From assembly GCA_003149345.1 (NCBI GenBank), contig QFWI01000011.1, positions 186,001-250,000 of the forward strand: a stretch of DNA of 64,000 nucleotides, written 5' to 3'. Below, one piece after another: positions 53,505 through 61,534 of this stretch. The stretch comes from Vampirovibrio chlorellavorus. Lineage in GTDB: Bacteria; Cyanobacteriota; Vampirovibrionia; Vampirovibrionales; Vampirovibrionaceae. Position 1 is the first letter of the stretch; every line of letters begins with the position of its first letter. The position numbers were made by a program, and so were the translations under genes. The notes under the pieces were generated by a model that did not search any database, had not been told where the DNA came from, and saw only the letters and a program-made list of their open reading frames with translations.

Positions 53505-54131
53505 ATGACATTAATTCCAGGCTTCGGCACGCCCAGTAGTCTTCCGGATAACCCGGTCGTTCTCAGCACTAGCCAAGGGCAATCTGCGCCCTAGTCGCTC
53601 AATGCCTCCCCCTCCTTTGACCAGGCTGTTTTTGGCATCATTCCGGGTGGGAACAGTTTGCTTCCACCCACTGGTGAGCCAGCTAGCCTCAATCAATTTG
53701 CCTCGCGAGCGCTTGGTCTTTTATCGTCCGCGCTCCAATTACTCATGGGAAAGTCAGCCAACGCAACCCCCATCGACCTGAACAGTAACCCGGTCATTGC
53801 CAAAAATCTCGAAAGCCTGGTCGGTAACAACCCTGCGGTCAAGGGTCTTGTGGATCAGGCAGTCACAACCGAGCCCGACTCTCCGCAAGCAGAACAGCTT
53901 AAGCAGCAACTGGCTGAAACCATGCAGCAAAGTGGTTATTCTGCAGGCGATATTAAAAAAACCAACATTCTCATATCCGCCCTGCACCTGAACAATGTTC
54001 AGGCTACGTTGCAGGCCATCGGAGGGAATGTGCAACCCGGTTCCGCGGAGGCGCAACAGATTCAGGTTCGCCTGGACAGCCTGCAACAAATTAAAGCCAC
54101 GCTCAGCCAGGAACTTGCTCAGGCCAACTAA
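53505..54131 (+). pseudogene. uncharacterised ORF interrupted by an in-frame TAG
   Basis: ATG 53505 has GGGGAGG ten bases upstream and opens a frame that reads 29 codons, meets TAG at 53592-53594, then stays open in the same frame to TAA at 54131 (208 codons in all if the stop is read as sense). The second part contains LNSNPVIAKNLESLVGNNPAVKGLVDQ and a Gln/Ala-rich helical tail; no family is recognised. Translation might restart at TTG 53658 after GGGTGGG. TAG ends normal genes here, so a nonsense mutation, a sequencing error or restart is likelier than recoding. Confidence 0.55.
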
Positions 54132-54141
54132 ACTAACAGCG

Positions 54142-54630
54142 CTACAGGACTTCTACGACCAGTTCCAGCTCCACGGAGGCATTTTTAGGTAAGCTGGCCA
54201 CTCCCACCGCAGAACGCACATGTTTTCCGGCCTCGCCAAAATACTGTACCAGCAAGTCCGAAGCCGCATTCATCACCTGGGGCTGCTCGTAGAAGTTGGG
54301 GGCGCTATTCACAAAGCCGGTCAGCTTCACAATGCGCTTGACCCGATCCAGACTGCCCAAGGCGTGCTGAACCAGACTCAACGCATTTAAAATACACAAT
54401 CTGGCAGCTTCCTGACCTTCCGCAACACTGACATCCCAACTGCCCACCGCTCCTGTCACTGCGACCTGGCCCTCTTTCATCGGCAACACCCCGGAGGTGT
54501 GTACTAAATTGCCCACCTGCACAGTGGCCACATAGCTTCCAATGGGTAATGGCGGAGGGGGCAAAAGTGCCACCAGCTCGGACAACGGGTTACTTAATTG
54601 GCTGGGCGAAGAAACCGTATCCTGGGTCAT
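54142..54630 (-). CDS. ridA: RidA/YjgF/YER057c-family protein
   Basis: A 162-residue RidA-fold protein. LPIGSYVATVQVGNLVHTSGVLPM, EAARLCILNALSLVQHALGSLDRVKRIVKLTGFVNS and the C-terminal RSAVGVASLPKNASVELELVVE give the family pattern. Classical RidA hydrolyses 2-aminoacrylate using an Arg in the C-terminal RSAVG region, which is present (R in HVRSAVG). The Pro-rich N-terminus is longer than in E. coli RidA (128), as in the YER057c-type subgroup. ATG 54630 has AAAGG upstream. Confidence 0.9.
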   Translation of the reverse strand: MTQDTVSSPSQLSNPLSELVALLPPPPLPIGSYVATVQVGNLVHTSGVLPMKEGQVAVTGAVGSWDVSVAEGQEAARLCILNALSLVQHALGSLDRVKRIVKLTGFVNSAPNFYEQPQVMNAASDLLVQYFGEAGKHVRSAVGVASLPKNASVELELVVEVL

Positions 54631-54678
54631 GGGGCAAGCCTTTCTCATTGAAGCGGGGCACTTTAACAAGCCACTGGG

Positions 54679-54930
54679 CTAGATCAAATTCATGCGCGGA
54701 TGCCTTGGCATGCTCAATGCAAGCTGGAAGGGATTTTGGACAGTGGCTTTCAGCACAAGAGTATAGGCCAAAAGTAGCTGAATGTCCTCATGACACTGCT
54801 GAAAGAAGGCGTCTGTGCGGGCATGCTGTAAGCCAGCCATTTCCAACGCCCATAGTTCAAAAAACGGATCCCCCGTCTCCAGCAAGAGTCCTGAATTGCC
54901 TGAAATTTTGATTTCTCGCCATGGCTCCAT
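54679..54930 (-). CDS. small hypothetical protein
   Basis: An 83-residue unrecognised protein upstream of ridA on the same strand, 48 nt apart. GAGGTGA nine bases before the ATG supports translation. It has a helical core (FFQQCHEDIQLLLAYTLVLKATVQNPFQL) and a His/Cys pair, but no known motif. A two-gene unit with ridA is likely. Confidence 0.5.
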   Translation of the reverse strand: MEPWREIKISGNSGLLLETGDPFFELWALEMAGLQHARTDAFFQQCHEDIQLLLAYTLVLKATVQNPFQLALSMPRHPRMNLI

Positions 54931-55230
54931 CAGGCACTGTCACCTCGAAACGCTCATTGAAGTGAACCCGATCCTTCCAACAGGATACCGAATCAAATCA
55001 TCTTCCTCCGATCGCTGCGCCAAACTGGCCAAGCACAGTTGTTGTTATAAAATAAAACCCAGCACGTCCAAACGATTGAGCCTCAATGCCTCTGAGGAGG
55101 GATGGCTACAGCGACCCCGGGAGGCGGATTGGCATCCTTTTTCCTTCGGGTGGGAGACTTTGGGAATACGGTGGCCATCCGGCGGATGTTGATACCGTAG
55201 GGAAACTTTACACGTCCAGCCCGGGTCGGG
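54931..55230. other. gene-free stretch
   Basis: About 300 nt between the small ORF and a small HTH gene. Only short ORFs without ribosome-binding sites are present; no clear terminator, promoter or repeat is seen. Confidence 0.5.
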
Positions 55231-55422
55231 TTACTCCGCCAGTAAGTCCTCAAAGGTGCATTCCAGCAGTCGGCACAAGCGAACCAGCGTCAGAAATCGG
55301 GGGTAGGCCCGGCCCTGATTCCAGTACATGACCGTTTGATGGTCTACATCCAGTTTGTCAGCTACTTTTCGCATGTTCCACCCTTTTTTACGATAAGCCA
55401 CTTCCGCAATCAGCAATCGCAT
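55231..55422 (-). CDS. minimal Cro/CI-type (XRE) HTH protein
   Basis: A 63-residue protein that is essentially one XRE helix-turn-helix: MRKVADKLDVDHQTVMYWNQGRAYPRFLTLVRLCRLLECTFEDLLAE. It resembles small YozG-type DNA-binding regulators. It is divergent from a second HTH gene at 55658. The target is unknown. Confidence 0.75.
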   Translation of the reverse strand: MRLLIAEVAYRKKGWNMRKVADKLDVDHQTVMYWNQGRAYPRFLTLVRLCRLLECTFEDLLAE

Positions 55423-55589
55423 GCCGCAAGATCCTCACAACTTCTTGAAAACCGAAGATAAACCCTTCAGAGACCCTTTATTTTGGATTAGAATAAGCAA
55501 TGCCTAGCCGGACTCAAGCGGCCATCTTGCTTTTGGGCTCGGGCTGTTGATACCACTGCATTAATAATATCATTTTTGAAAGATGCACG

Positions 55590-55610
55590 ATCATAAATGA
55601 AATTTACGAT
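55590..55610. promoter_or_regulatory. operator-like inverted repeat between two HTH genes
   Basis: ATCATAAAT (55590-55598), a 3-nt spacer and ATTTACGAT (55602-55610), eight of nine positions complementary. It lies 48 nt upstream of the plus-strand HTH gene. Confidence 0.35.
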
Positions 55611-55657
55611 TCTTTTAGCCACTCTGTTTCCGACTGTAGGAAGGGCTTGGCAGTGAT

Positions 55658-56074
55658 ATGAAACCTTCAGAAAAGAAACTGGGTCTGGCTATTCAGCTGT
55701 TGTTAATGAGAAACGGCTTGCAGATAGAAGAATTGGCGCAGCAAATGGGTATTACCGGCGATGCGCTTTCCAACCTGATCCACGGACGGCGGCGATTTAA
55801 AGACGACACGCTGGTCAAGCTGGCCAACACCCCGGCTCTACAGCAGGAGGGTCTTCTGCTTAGCCAGTTAAGAGCCTTGCGAGCGGTGGATGAATATAAG
55901 TTTGAAGAGCTGATATTGGCCTTGGTGGAGTATATTCGCCAAGGTGAAATCGAACGGCTCCCTAAAGATTTTTTTCAGAACCTTCAGGCCAGCATGGAAC
56001 GGGACGGGGTTCCCCCAAGCCTTGCAAGTAAGCGGCATGCGCTGTTTTCACTAATTCAAGAAGACCCTTTATAA
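55658..56074 (+). CDS. XRE-family HTH regulator
   Basis: A 138-residue protein with an N-terminal XRE HTH (about 8-55; GLQIEELAQQMGITGDALSNLIHGRRRFKDDTLVKL) and a helical C-terminal domain of unknown type (RALRAVDEYKFEELILALVEYIRQGE). It is preceded by an inverted repeat that could be its own operator, a common autorepression layout (inference). The ATG follows GGCAGTGAT, a weak ribosome site. Confidence 0.75.
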   Translation: MKPSEKKLGLAIQLLLMRNGLQIEELAQQMGITGDALSNLIHGRRRFKDDTLVKLANTPALQQEGLLLSQLRALRAVDEYKFEELILALVEYIRQGEIERLPKDFFQNLQASMERDGVPPSLASKRHALFSLIQEDPL

Positions 56075-56345
56075 ACTCCTGACTATCCATCGCCAAGTTA
56101 CCTCCTCCGCATTGTACGTTATAAGCCGGGATGCTTGAACGACCGTTACTTTAACTTATTTTCCCCAAATCGATTTCCCAATAGCAGTTCATTTTTAGCG
56201 CACTACTTTCTCAGCGGCTATCCCGGCACTCACCTTTATCTTTATACCGAAAACAAATGCTTAACAAAGCAAGTAAATATTCGGTTTTCATACAAAACCG
56301 AAGCTTTGAATTACATATCTTCGTTTTTACAAAAAGTGATGTTGG

Positions 56346-56558
56346 CTACATGCAAAATTTGAACATGGCCCAAAAAACGGAGACGGAATACAGGGTCATG
56401 GCCACGCCCCGAACCGGGCTCCCTTCAGGAATCACCACCAGTAACAAAATGCCAGCGATGAAAAAGAGGGTGAACATGATCATCAGGCGCTCTTGCGAGA
56501 ATTTTTTACGCGGTGCGGCGGGTTTGGACTTTTCCAGTTTCGGCGATTGTGAGGTCAT
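56346..56558 (-). CDS. small membrane protein
   Basis: A 70-residue protein with a basic Lys/Pro-rich N-terminus (LEKSKPAAPRKKFSQERL) and two hydrophobic stretches (MIMFTLFFIAGILLLVVIP, VAMTLYSVSVFWAMFKFCM), a plausible two-helix membrane protein with positive-inside charge. It lies 60 nt upstream of the TrmB-like gene, same strand. AGGGATCGAG upstream is a modest ribosome site. The AT-rich 56075-56345 stretch beyond its end has no supported gene. Confidence 0.5.
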   Translation of the reverse strand: MTSQSPKLEKSKPAAPRKKFSQERLMIMFTLFFIAGILLLVVIPEGSPVRGVAMTLYSVSVFWAMFKFCM

Positions 56559-56618
56559 AACAAACTCGATCCCTGATTGGTGGCGTTGAGGAACGTCCCC
56601 TAGTGTAGCACAAGCCCA

Positions 56619-57437
56619 TTAAACCCCTAAGCCAGCGGTCACATTCCCCAAAATTTTCCGGCGCAACCGAAGCATGTCCTTGCCGTACAACTTTTCCAGT
56701 TCCGGTTGCAAATTACATTCAATATCCAACAGGAAAATATCGTGGACAATCAGCTCTTTAATCACCAGCACGATGCCGGGATTCCGGGTGACCACAGCCT
56801 GAGGGGGGCGATCCGCTTGGGAGACGGTTCCGACCAGGCCTTCCTTGTCATCCACGGAAAGGATCATCCAGCGTCCGCCCAGGGATTGTTCAATACTACA
56901 GGCTAGCCCGTGCTGATAAACTTCCAGGCCTTCCAGTTCGCAATAGTCGTAACCGACCAGACGCACGTCCACGCCCCGATCTTTGGCCGCCAGCAAGGCC
57001 GCATGCAACACTGCGGCATCCTCTTTCCAGAATTCCATAAAAATGGAGCGCTGGGCGCTGTTGATCATATCCAGGGCGTACTTGAAGATAGACTCCTGCC
57101 CACGCATGTTGATGACCGGCTCTACGGTTTCCTCTGCAATACTGGGCAAGGCCTGCCGCAGGAAATCAATCGACCCTTGGAAAGATTTTTCCCACCGATC
57201 CAGCAACTCGTCCGGGCGGATGGGCATGTAGGTCACCGGCTTTCCGCCAATGGCCACCACGGCGTTGGCCGACTCCAGCGCTTTTAAAGTGTCGTAGGCC
57301 CTGGCCTGCGGGACACCCGATTCTTTGCTCACCTCGTACCCGGTGGCGGGGTGCTGCCTCAGCAGTGCCAGATAGACTTTTGCCTCGTAGGTATTGAAAC
57401 CCAGCTCTTTTAATTTGTCTATCAGGCTATCGGACAC
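56619..57437 (-). CDS. TrmB-family transcriptional regulator
   Basis: A 272-residue protein. The N-terminal winged-helix TrmB domain (about 1-70; LKELGFNTYEAKVYLALLRQHPATGYEVSKESGVPQARAYDTLKALE) is followed by a phospholipase-D-like/TrmB sugar-binding-type region (about 115-240; AQRSIFMEFWKEDAAVLHAALLAAKDRGVDVRLVGYD). Such regulators respond to sugars in archaea and many bacteria; the ligand is unknown here. GTG 57437 has GAGGG eight bases upstream and is preferred over an in-frame TTG at 57470. Confidence 0.85.
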   Translation of the reverse strand: MSDSLIDKLKELGFNTYEAKVYLALLRQHPATGYEVSKESGVPQARAYDTLKALESANAVVAIGGKPVTYMPIRPDELLDRWEKSFQGSIDFLRQALPSIAEETVEPVINMRGQESIFKYALDMINSAQRSIFMEFWKEDAAVLHAALLAAKDRGVDVRLVGYDYCELEGLEVYQHGLACSIEQSLGGRWMILSVDDKEGLVGTVSQADRPPQAVVTRNPGIVLVIKELIVHDIFLLDIECNLQPELEKLYGKDMLRLRRKILGNVTAGLGV

Positions 57438-57647
57438 CGTTAAAACCCTCGAAAACCCATATGTCGCCAAGAAACCACGGTTGGCGCACTGATTTTTAAC
57501 ACTGCTGATTGTAGCATGTGGCTTTATGACCCTTTAGTCATGTTGGTTATATAAGGATATAACGGAAGAAACAATTGATGAAGCTCATGTTTCTATCTCG
57601 TCACAATCGGAGGGCTGTGTCCATCGCCGAATGATCATGGGTGCTGC

Positions 57648-57676
57648 TTGCCAGCCTTTCTTTTGTGTTATATTAA
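57648..57676 (+). promoter_or_regulatory. promoter of rplI
   Basis: TTGCCA (57648-57653), a 17-nt spacer and TATTAA (57671-57676). The GTTATATTAA context recurs ahead of murA near 58988-58998. Confidence 0.45.
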
Positions 57677-57716
57677 TGGCCCCCTACACTCTGGAAAGGA
57701 ATTGGAGACATACCCC

Positions 57717-58220
57717 ATGCAGGTAATTTTAACCAAAGATGTGGATACGCTGGGTAGCAATGGCGATATCATCGAGGTTTCCGACGGTTATTACCGCAAC
57801 TACCTCGGCCCACGCAATATGGCCGTCATCGCCACCAAAGGATCCCTGGCTGACTTGCAGCGTCGCATCGACCGCATTCGCGCCAAAGCCGAGAAAAAAC
57901 ATCAGGAAGACCTGGCCAAAGCCGAAAAAGTGAACGCCCTGCAACTGATTACCCTGGAAGCCAACGCTGGCGATACTGGTAAACTGTACGGCACCATCAC
58001 CACCAAGGAACTGACCAAGGTTCTGCAAGAGAAAACCGGCTACGAAATCGAACGTCGCAATGTCAACGTGGATCATCCCATTAACAAGGTGGGTGAGTAC
58101 ACCGTTTACGTGAAATTCTCCGCCAAGGTTTCCGCCCAAGTGAAACTGGTGGTGAAAGCCATCAAGGCCAAGCACGAAGAATTCGTCCTGGAAGACGCTT
58201 TCGCAGGCGAAGAAAACTAA
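57717..58220 (+). CDS. rplI: 50S ribosomal protein L9
   Basis: A 167-residue protein with the N-terminal L9 domain MQVILTKDVDTLGSNGDIIEVSDGYYRNYLGPRNMA, a long central helix rich in Lys/Ala/Glu and the C-terminal domain (KLYGTITTKELTKVLQEKTG, then YTVYVKF). About 18 residues longer at the C-terminus than E. coli L9 (149). ATG 57717 has GGAGA upstream. Monocistronic, with a terminator. Confidence 0.96.
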   Translation: MQVILTKDVDTLGSNGDIIEVSDGYYRNYLGPRNMAVIATKGSLADLQRRIDRIRAKAEKKHQEDLAKAEKVNALQLITLEANAGDTGKLYGTITTKELTKVLQEKTGYEIERRNVNVDHPINKVGEYTVYVKFSAKVSAQVKLVVKAIKAKHEEFVLEDAFAGEEN

Positions 58221-58240
58221 AACTTGCCATCGGCAACCCC

Positions 58241-58271
58241 AAAATCAGGCAGTTCGTCTGCCTGATTTTTT
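58241..58271 (+). terminator. terminator of rplI
   Basis: AAAATCAGGCAG (58241-58252) pairs with CTGCCTGATTTT (58258-58269), followed by T residues. Confidence 0.9.
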
Positions 58272-58360
58272 GTGTGATGAAACGTGATGAAGCGGGCGGC
58301 TGCCTTTTCCGTTTGACGGATCCGGCGCAGCCAGAAAAGCCGGAAAAGCCAGAAGGGCCC

Positions 58361-58963
58361 CTAAACGCTCGCCGCTCTGACCGATACCCAGGGATTGTCC
58401 TTGACGTAAAAGCGCCAGGGATAGTCGGCGGCTCTGGTAATGCCAATGCGGGTGGTTTGTACCACTTGGGAATCAGTGTATTCTTGTCCCGTACTGAGGC
58501 AAAGCCCATGCTCCCATTGGGTGAGGGGGCGTCCATTTACCGTTTGCCGGGTGATGCCCAGCGCTTTGGTCAAGCGTCCTGGCCCGTGGGTCTTTAAGGA
58601 CTGATCCTCAACCGGCTGCAAGGCCCGGAATAATACGGCGCCAGCGGTGCCGTGGGGTTCGGTGACTACGTTCAAACAGTGGTACATCCCGTAAATTAGG
58701 TAGACATAAGCGGTTCCGGGATGACTGTAAAGCGTTTCCGCCCGGCCCGTTTTACGATTGTAAGCATGGCAAGCCGGATCGTTTTGGGTATAGGCCTCCG
58801 TCTCCACAATGTGGAAGGCCCGCCAAGCCCTGTGGGTGGGATTGAACTGCCACAACTGACAGCCCAACAGGGCACGGGCCACAGTCACTGTCTCTCGCTC
58901 AAAAAATCCGGCAGGCAGAATGAGGCAATCAGGGGGCTGGGTCGGTTTTAATTCATCCAACAA
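58361..58963 (-). CDS. mpg: 3-methyladenine DNA glycosylase (AAG/MPG family)
   Basis: A 200-residue base-excision enzyme that removes alkylated and deaminated purines. ARALLGCQLW, HIVETEAYTQNDPACHAYNRKTGRAETLY with the catalytic Glu in VETEAY, GTAYVYLIYGMYHCLNVVTEP and GPGRLTKALGI are family hallmarks. Full length. Convergent with rplI and divergent from murA. Confidence 0.93.
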   Translation of the reverse strand: MLDELKPTQPPDCLILPAGFFERETVTVARALLGCQLWQFNPTHRAWRAFHIVETEAYTQNDPACHAYNRKTGRAETLYSHPGTAYVYLIYGMYHCLNVVTEPHGTAGAVLFRALQPVEDQSLKTHGPGRLTKALGITRQTVNGRPLTQWEHGLCLSTGQEYTDSQVVQTTRIGITRAADYPWRFYVKDNPWVSVRAASV

Positions 58964-59039
58964 GGCGGTGCCACCGTTTCTTAATATATGTTATATTAAC
59001 CAATATCCCCCCTACGAAGACAGCGTGGAGAATCCAGGG

Positions 59040-60344
59040 TTGACTGAAAAATTAATCATTCACGGCGGCAAGGCCCTTCGCGGTGAAGTTGAAATCTCGG
59101 GCGCCAAAAATTCCGTTCTCAAACTGATGGCAGCCACGCTGTTAACTGGAGACAGCATTGAACTGCGAAATGTTCCCCACCTCAGTGACGTGGGCGTGAT
59201 GACCCAGGTACTCAAGCATCTGGGTTGCGATGTGGATCAGCAGGACGATGATCGCCTCTATATTCAGGCTAAAAATATTACCAGTTGCGAAGCCCCTTAT
59301 GACCTGGTGCGTAAAATGCGAGCCAGCTTCGATGTATTGGGTAGTTTGCTCGGTCGTTTCGGCGAGGCCCGTGTGGCCCTGCCCGGAGGCTGCTCTATCG
59401 GCAAACGCAGCGTGGATTTGCACGTCAAGGGCCTGATGGCGCTGGGTGCGGAAGTCGAAATTAACCACGGGTACGTGGAAGCCAAGGCCGCCCGTTTGGT
59501 GGGCGCGGAAATTTTGCTGGATACCCCCAGCGTAGGCGCCACGGAGAACATCATGCTGGCTGCCACCATGGCGGAAGGTTCTACTATTTTGTCCAACGCC
59601 GCCCAGGAGCCTGAGATTGTCGACCTGGCCAACTTCCTGAACGCCATGGGTGCCGATATCAGCGGCGCGGGCACCAACGAAATCGTGATCAACGGGGTCA
59701 AGCCCGGCACCTTGCACGGCACCACCTACAGCGTTATGCCCGATCGCATTGAAGCGGCCACCTACCTGATGGCGGGCGTGGGCACCCTGGGAGATGTGAC
59801 GGTCAACAACGTATTGCCGGTGCATTTAAGCTCCCTGACCCACAAGTTGATTGAAATGGGCGCCGATATCGAGATGCCCACCCCCAACAGCATCCGCATT
59901 CGCAGCGATCGCCGCCTGCAAGCCCAGAATATCGTGACGCAACCTTACCCCGGCTTCCCCACCGACTTGCAAGCGCCGTTTATGACGCTACTGAGTACAG
60001 CCGACGGGGTCAGCATCGTCAAAGAAACCATTTATGAAAACCGGTTTAAACAAGTGGGCGAACTGAAGCGCATGGGCGCCGATATTTCCGTGGAGCGTGA
60101 CGTGGCCGTCATTACCGGTGTCCCCCACCTGAGCGGGGCGGAAGTCAATGCCCATGATCTGCGGGCCGGTGCCGCCATGGTCATTGCCGGTGTGATGGCT
60201 GAAGGCGCTACCCAGGTCTTTGATCTCCACCATTTGGATCGGGGTTACGAAGACGTGGTGGGTAAAATGCAGACCTTGGGAGCCACCATTGAACGTGTCC
60301 CGGATAATTCCGAACGCCCGGTCACGGAAGAGACTTCTGCTTAA
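59040..60344 (+). CDS. murA: UDP-N-acetylglucosamine 1-carboxyvinyltransferase
   Basis: First committed enzyme of peptidoglycan synthesis. From TTG 59040 (GGAG nine bases upstream) it has 434 residues. IIHGGKALRGEVEISGAKNSVL near the start, RKMRASFDVLGSLLGRFG and the catalytic loop LPGGCSIGKRSVDLH with Cys at 118, so the usual fosfomycin target residue is kept. GTG 59025 and codons further upstream are in frame but weakly supported. The last 15 residues (Glu/Pro-rich) exceed the E. coli length (419). Confidence 0.95.
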   Translation: MTEKLIIHGGKALRGEVEISGAKNSVLKLMAATLLTGDSIELRNVPHLSDVGVMTQVLKHLGCDVDQQDDDRLYIQAKNITSCEAPYDLVRKMRASFDVLGSLLGRFGEARVALPGGCSIGKRSVDLHVKGLMALGAEVEINHGYVEAKAARLVGAEILLDTPSVGATENIMLAATMAEGSTILSNAAQEPEIVDLANFLNAMGADISGAGTNEIVINGVKPGTLHGTTYSVMPDRIEAATYLMAGVGTLGDVTVNNVLPVHLSSLTHKLIEMGADIEMPTPNSIRIRSDRRLQAQNIVTQPYPGFPTDLQAPFMTLLSTADGVSIVKETIYENRFKQVGELKRMGADISVERDVAVITGVPHLSGAEVNAHDLRAGAAMVIAGVMAEGATQVFDLHHLDRGYEDVVGKMQTLGATIERVPDNSERPVTEETSA

Positions 60345-60395
60345 ACCATAAGAACCTGTCCTCGCCGGATAGAGAGAGTAATCGGTATTACTTCC

Positions 60396-60752
60396 ATGAG
60401 CGAAACATCCAATCCCTCGGGCAACCCCCGTCGCTGGTACGATCAGGATCCCCTGCTTGGTGAGGTGCTGGAGTTGCTGCGGGCCTATCCCGCCGATGTC
60501 CGGGAACAGGCCGAAACCTTTCTGGGTAAAGTCGAAGAGCAAATTGGCAAAGAGGCGCTGGAGAAGTTTTATCAACTGGCCAAGCCCGAAAAAATGGGCA
60601 ATCGCTGGTATGATCAGGATCCCGTTGTCTCTAAGGCCGTGGAATTACTTCGTGTGGTTCCTCCGGCCATTCAGCGCCAGGCGGCCAATCGATTTTTGGA
60701 GTCCATGAAAAAGCAGGGGCTTTCCCCCAGTTTGCTGAAAACGGACACCTGA
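60396..60752 (+). CDS. protein with two RWYDQDP repeats
   Basis: A 118-residue protein not recognised as a known family. It holds an internal duplication: repeat 1 (13-50) begins RWYDQDPLLGEVLELLRAYP, repeat 2 (70-107) begins RWYDQDPVVSKAVELLRVVP, each continuing as a predicted helix pair (VREQAETFLGKVEEQ / IQRQAANRFLESMKKQ). The two are joined by a helical linker. Hydrophobic spacing suggests a small all-alpha scaffold. It follows murA by 51 nt and precedes the DUF309 gene. Confidence 0.65.
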   Translation: MSETSNPSGNPRRWYDQDPLLGEVLELLRAYPADVREQAETFLGKVEEQIGKEALEKFYQLAKPEKMGNRWYDQDPVVSKAVELLRVVPPAIQRQAANRFLESMKKQGLSPSLLKTDT

Positions 60753-60822
60753 GCCACTGAAACCGGCTTTGCCTGTGCTACCATTCGCTTGTGGCCATTG
60801 TCATTGAAGCTGGTAGGGCAGT

Positions 60823-61209
60823 ATGAGCGATTTCAAGCCGGATTCTGAAGCTTTGCTGATGGAAGCGATCGACCTGTTCAATCGGCAGGCCTTTTTTGAG
60901 TGCCACGAGGTGCTGGAAGACCTGTGGCGTCCGCTAGCGCCCGGCCCGGAAAAGACCTGTTTGCAAGGGGTACTTCAGGTGGGGGTAGGGTTTTACCATT
61001 GGCAGCGGGGCAACGCGGTGGGGGCTCGCAATAAACTGCAATCCGGGCTGGAAAAACTGGAAGCCGTGTCCCAGCAAACGCAGTATCAGCCGCCGTTTTC
61101 CTTGCCGCAAGTTATTATTGGTTCTCGGTTGCTTTTGAACAGGCTGTTTGAACACAAGAAGGGTGTCCTGCCTCCCTACCCTGAAGCAGAAATTCCTAAA
61201 TTAGATTGA
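60823..61209 (+). CDS. DUF309-family protein
   Basis: A 128-residue helical protein with the DUF309 signature FFECHEVLEDLWRP (HEVLE) and LQGVLQVGVGFYHWQRGNAVGARNKLQSGL. The family is widespread in cyanobacteria and Gram-positives; its function is unknown. The ATG lies 70 nt after the repeat protein, with no convincing Shine-Dalgarno beyond AGGGCAGT. Confidence 0.85.
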   Translation: MSDFKPDSEALLMEAIDLFNRQAFFECHEVLEDLWRPLAPGPEKTCLQGVLQVGVGFYHWQRGNAVGARNKLQSGLEKLEAVSQQTQYQPPFSLPQVIIGSRLLLNRLFEHKKGVLPPYPEAEIPKLD

Positions 61210-61243
61210 TTCTTAATTAAAAAATTTTCTCATTTAAGAACCA

Positions 61244-61420
61244 ATAAAAATTAAAATGAGGCTCCCTTCACCACATGTTTCTAAAACTGCGTGCAGCTCA
61301 AACAAACTTATGGTGTTACTGGCAAGACTGCCAAATCCTCTTTCCTTCTTTCTTTCTCTAACTCGCTGTACTCAAACAGTTAAAAACGTGTGGTGAAGGG
61401 AGCCTCGCCCTAATTTTTAT
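61244..61420. repeat. 177-nt imperfect inverted-repeat element
   Basis: The outer arms ATAAAAATTA (61244-61253) and TAATTTTTAT (61411-61420) pair. After a 4x4 internal loop, GAGGCTCCCTTCACCACA (61258-61275) pairs perfectly with TGTGGTGAAGGGAGCCTC (61389-61406), and near-complementary GTTTCTAAAACTG/CAGTTAAAAAC continues inward. The 87-nt loop (61290-61376) has a TGGCA/TGCCA hairpin and a pyrimidine-rich half. It holds no coding frame. It could be a structured RNA or a MITE. The remaining gene-free 61210-61534 holds the sod terminator. Confidence 0.6.
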
Positions 61421-61461
61421 CAGGCAGCTTTACTCAAATGAAAAGGCTGGTGAGTCACGAT

Positions 61462-61511
61462 AAAAAAAATACCCTGAGCGCACTCGTAACAAGGGGCATC
61501 AGGGTATTTTT
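61462..61511 (-). terminator. terminator of sod
   Basis: AATACCCTGA (61469-61478) pairs with TCAGGGTATT (61499-61508) across a 20-nt loop; on the minus strand a run of T residues follows. Confidence 0.75.
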
Positions 61512-61534
61512 AGCGTTTATGGAGGGTGGTTAGC

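Noticed and set aside
53592..53594. TAG read as a sense codon in this genome
   Set aside because: TAG is the natural stop of rpsL, hicA and other clear genes, so genome-wide reassignment is ruled out.
56135..56362. A 75-codon AT-rich plus-strand ORF
   Set aside because: TTG start with no ribosome site and no domain; likely noncoding.
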